Below are positions 63,036-64,000 of a stretch of 64,000 bases of DNA, piece after piece. A program made the position numbers and the translations under genes. Origin of the DNA: Thermodesulfobium acidiphilum. Its GTDB lineage: Bacteria; Thermodesulfobiota; Thermodesulfobiia; Thermodesulfobiales; Thermodesulfobiaceae. The stretch lies in the NCBI RefSeq assembly GCF_003057965.1, contig NZ_CP020921.1:684501-748500 (forward strand), written 5' to 3'. The first letter of the stretch is position 1. Every line of letters begins with the position of its first letter. The notes below the pieces were generated by a model. The model was not told the origin of the DNA. It was given only the letters and a program-made list of their open reading frames with translations, and ran no database searches.

Positions 63036-63785
63036 ATTTTTATCTATTTAATATTATTTGTGGTATCTTTTTTTGCAGGTATTCAAAATGCCCTTGCAGG
63101 TGGAGGTTCATTTTTAACTCTGCCAACTCTTATGTTTACTGGATTAAATGCAAGGACCGCAAACATAACATCAACTATAGCTCTTTTTCCTGGTCAAATT
63201 ACTACAGGACTTGCTGGTAAAAAACACGTTTCAGATTTACCTCGTATTTCTTTTAAGATGTTGTTTTTAATTAGCTTGGTTGGCGGAATAATTGGGGCAT
63301 TTTTATTAATTAAGACACCTGTAAAAATCTTTGAATATCTTGTGCCGTGGCTGGTCCTTTTTGCTACACTTGTTTTTATCTGGGGGAGTTATTTCAGAAA
63401 AAATACTGAATCACAATCTTATATGTCTCCAATGAAAACTGTTTTTTTACAATTTATAATAGCAATTTATGGAGGATATTTCGGGGGAGGAATTGGTATT
63501 TTGATGCTTGCTACCCTTACTCTTTCTGGACTTGCCGTGAGAAATGCAGGGGCTACAAAGAACGTTTTGGCTGCTGTGATGAACGCATCGGCGGTGGCAG
63601 TGTTTCTCTTTTCAAAGGATATTGCTTGGACCCAGGCAATAGTAGCATCTATAGGTGCTATAATTGGCGGTCAGGTTGGTGCATATGCGCTTCACAGGGT
63701 AAACGAAAAACTACTTAGGGTTTTTATAATAGTTTTAGGGTTAGCTCTTGCAGTAGGGTTGTTTTTAAAAGCAGGTAATATATAA
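63036..63785 (+). CDS. TauE/SafE-family sulfite or sulfonate exporter
   Basis: A membrane protein of 241 residues from GTG 63060, or 249 from ATT 63036, with about eight membrane helices in two homologous halves: GIQNALAGGGSFLTLPTLM near the N-terminus and YGGYFGGGIGILMLATLTLSG in the middle. The family exports sulfite, sulfoacetate or related anions. GTG 63060 lies inside the first helix and has no ribosome site. AAAGGTGG at 63019-63026 sits 9 bases before ATT 63036, giving a fuller first helix (NIFIYLILFVV). ATG 63028 is in another frame and stops at once. I annotate from 63036 with the start uncertain. Confidence 0.85.
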   Translation: MFIYLILFVVSFFAGIQNALAGGGSFLTLPTLMFTGLNARTANITSTIALFPGQITTGLAGKKHVSDLPRISFKMLFLISLVGGIIGAFLLIKTPVKIFEYLVPWLVLFATLVFIWGSYFRKNTESQSYMSPMKTVFLQFIIAIYGGYFGGGIGILMLATLTLSGLAVRNAGATKNVLAAVMNASAVAVFLFSKDIAWTQAIVASIGAIIGGQVGAYALHRVNEKLLRVFIIVLGLALAVGLFLKAGNI

Positions 63786-63845
63786 CTGCTAAAGTTTAGG
63801 TGTCAAACAAAAGCTTTCAAGTTCCAAGGCTATCTACTAAATTGT

Positions 63846-64000
63846 TTAATTTATATGCTCTTTTTTGAGATTTTCTAAACTTTTATTAAGTACGTTCTTA
63901 TCGCTCAGTTCGTTTAATAGTTTTTCGGTAATTTTATGTAAAGCTACACGATTGGTTTTAATATCCTTAAATGTCTTAAAATTTTTATATTTCTCAATGT
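63846..64000 (-). CDS. Partial hypothetical protein (C-terminus only)
   Basis: On the minus strand, 50 codons are open from the window's right edge to a TAA at 63846-63848, encoding a charged helical tail (KITEKLLNELSDKNVLNKSLENLKKEHIN). No start is in the window. I do not recognise the family. Coding status is likely because no stop interrupts it and composition is protein-like. Confidence 0.5.
   Translation of the reverse strand, partial: IEKYKNFKTFKDIKTNRVALHKITEKLLNELSDKNVLNKSLENLKKEHIN

Noticed and set aside
1-64000. CRISPR array, prophage or rRNA operon
   Set aside because: No regularly spaced repeats, phage structural genes or rRNA-like sequences were seen while reading either strand.

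Overview
The window is a strongly AT-rich, densely packed chromosomal segment of a strict anaerobe. Pointers to anaerobic life are an oxygen-sensitive glycyl-radical ribonucleotide reductase with its activase (50136-53104), a ferredoxin-linked 2-oxoacid oxidoreductase (40057-42795), hydrogenase maturation genes hypC-hypD-hypE (44890-47283), a His-type (sulfide-using) thiazole synthase, an Fe-S uracil-DNA glycosylase and Fe-S lactate-utilisation proteins. Gene content and style suggest a thermophilic sulfate reducer such as Thermodesulfobium; that is inference from family resemblance, not a search result.

Layout. 1-9304: information-processing genes on the plus strand (mutS2 tail, greA, lysS, R3H/AAA ATPase, tmk, holB-like, ricT-like PSP1, M48 peptidase, sugar-phosphate isomerase), many overlapping by a few bases, then a convergent endonuclease III. 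9974-10375: tRNA-Ser and tRNA-Leu, with a small repeat-flanked insert between them. 10524-21020: csp, hpf, secA, prfB (programmed +1 frameshift), a DUF5693-like membrane protein, cmk, a split transketolase, ftsE, ftsX. 21017-29237: housekeeping genes on both strands (type-4 UDG, ICMT-like methyltransferase, rmlB-like, rluD-like, rqcH/NFACT, thi4, MBL hydrolase, tRNA-Ala, cfa-like).

29402-34778 is a gene graveyard. It holds a frameshifted EAL phosphodiesterase, a fragment of a probable Rpn-type transposase, a 5'-truncated and frameshifted N6-adenine methyltransferase/restriction enzyme, an intact but unrecognised TPR-like membrane protein, and a decayed PD-(D/E)XK-like gene. 34779-44889 is a TCA-cycle module: monomeric-type NADP isocitrate dehydrogenase, a LeuCD-type aconitase candidate, korDABC and sucCD. 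It is interrupted only by a dead PEP-mutase/isocitrate-lyase-family gene that carries an IS1634-type transposase remnant. Together these enzymes connect citrate/isocitrate to succinate and, with reduced ferredoxin, could run in the CO2-fixing direction.

44890-64000: hypEDC, two PLP aminotransferases, nrdD-nrdG, two small secreted proteins, prepilin peptidase, CPBP protease, a sugar-phosphate transferase, lutC plus a lutB-lutA fusion, a PDZ protein, an AbiEii-type toxin pair, an Lrp regulator, a TauE/SafE exporter and a partial gene at the right edge.

Most notable: the anaerobic ribonucleotide reductase begins with a complete NrdR-type zinc ribbon and lies downstream of two tandem NrdR-box-like palindromes, which suggests an enzyme that could act as its own transcriptional regulator. 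A second theme is that several genes (rqcH, the ICMT-like gene, the TauE gene, the TPR gene) have conserved or plausible N-termini that reach upstream of any ATG, GTG or TTG, pointing to near-cognate start codons.
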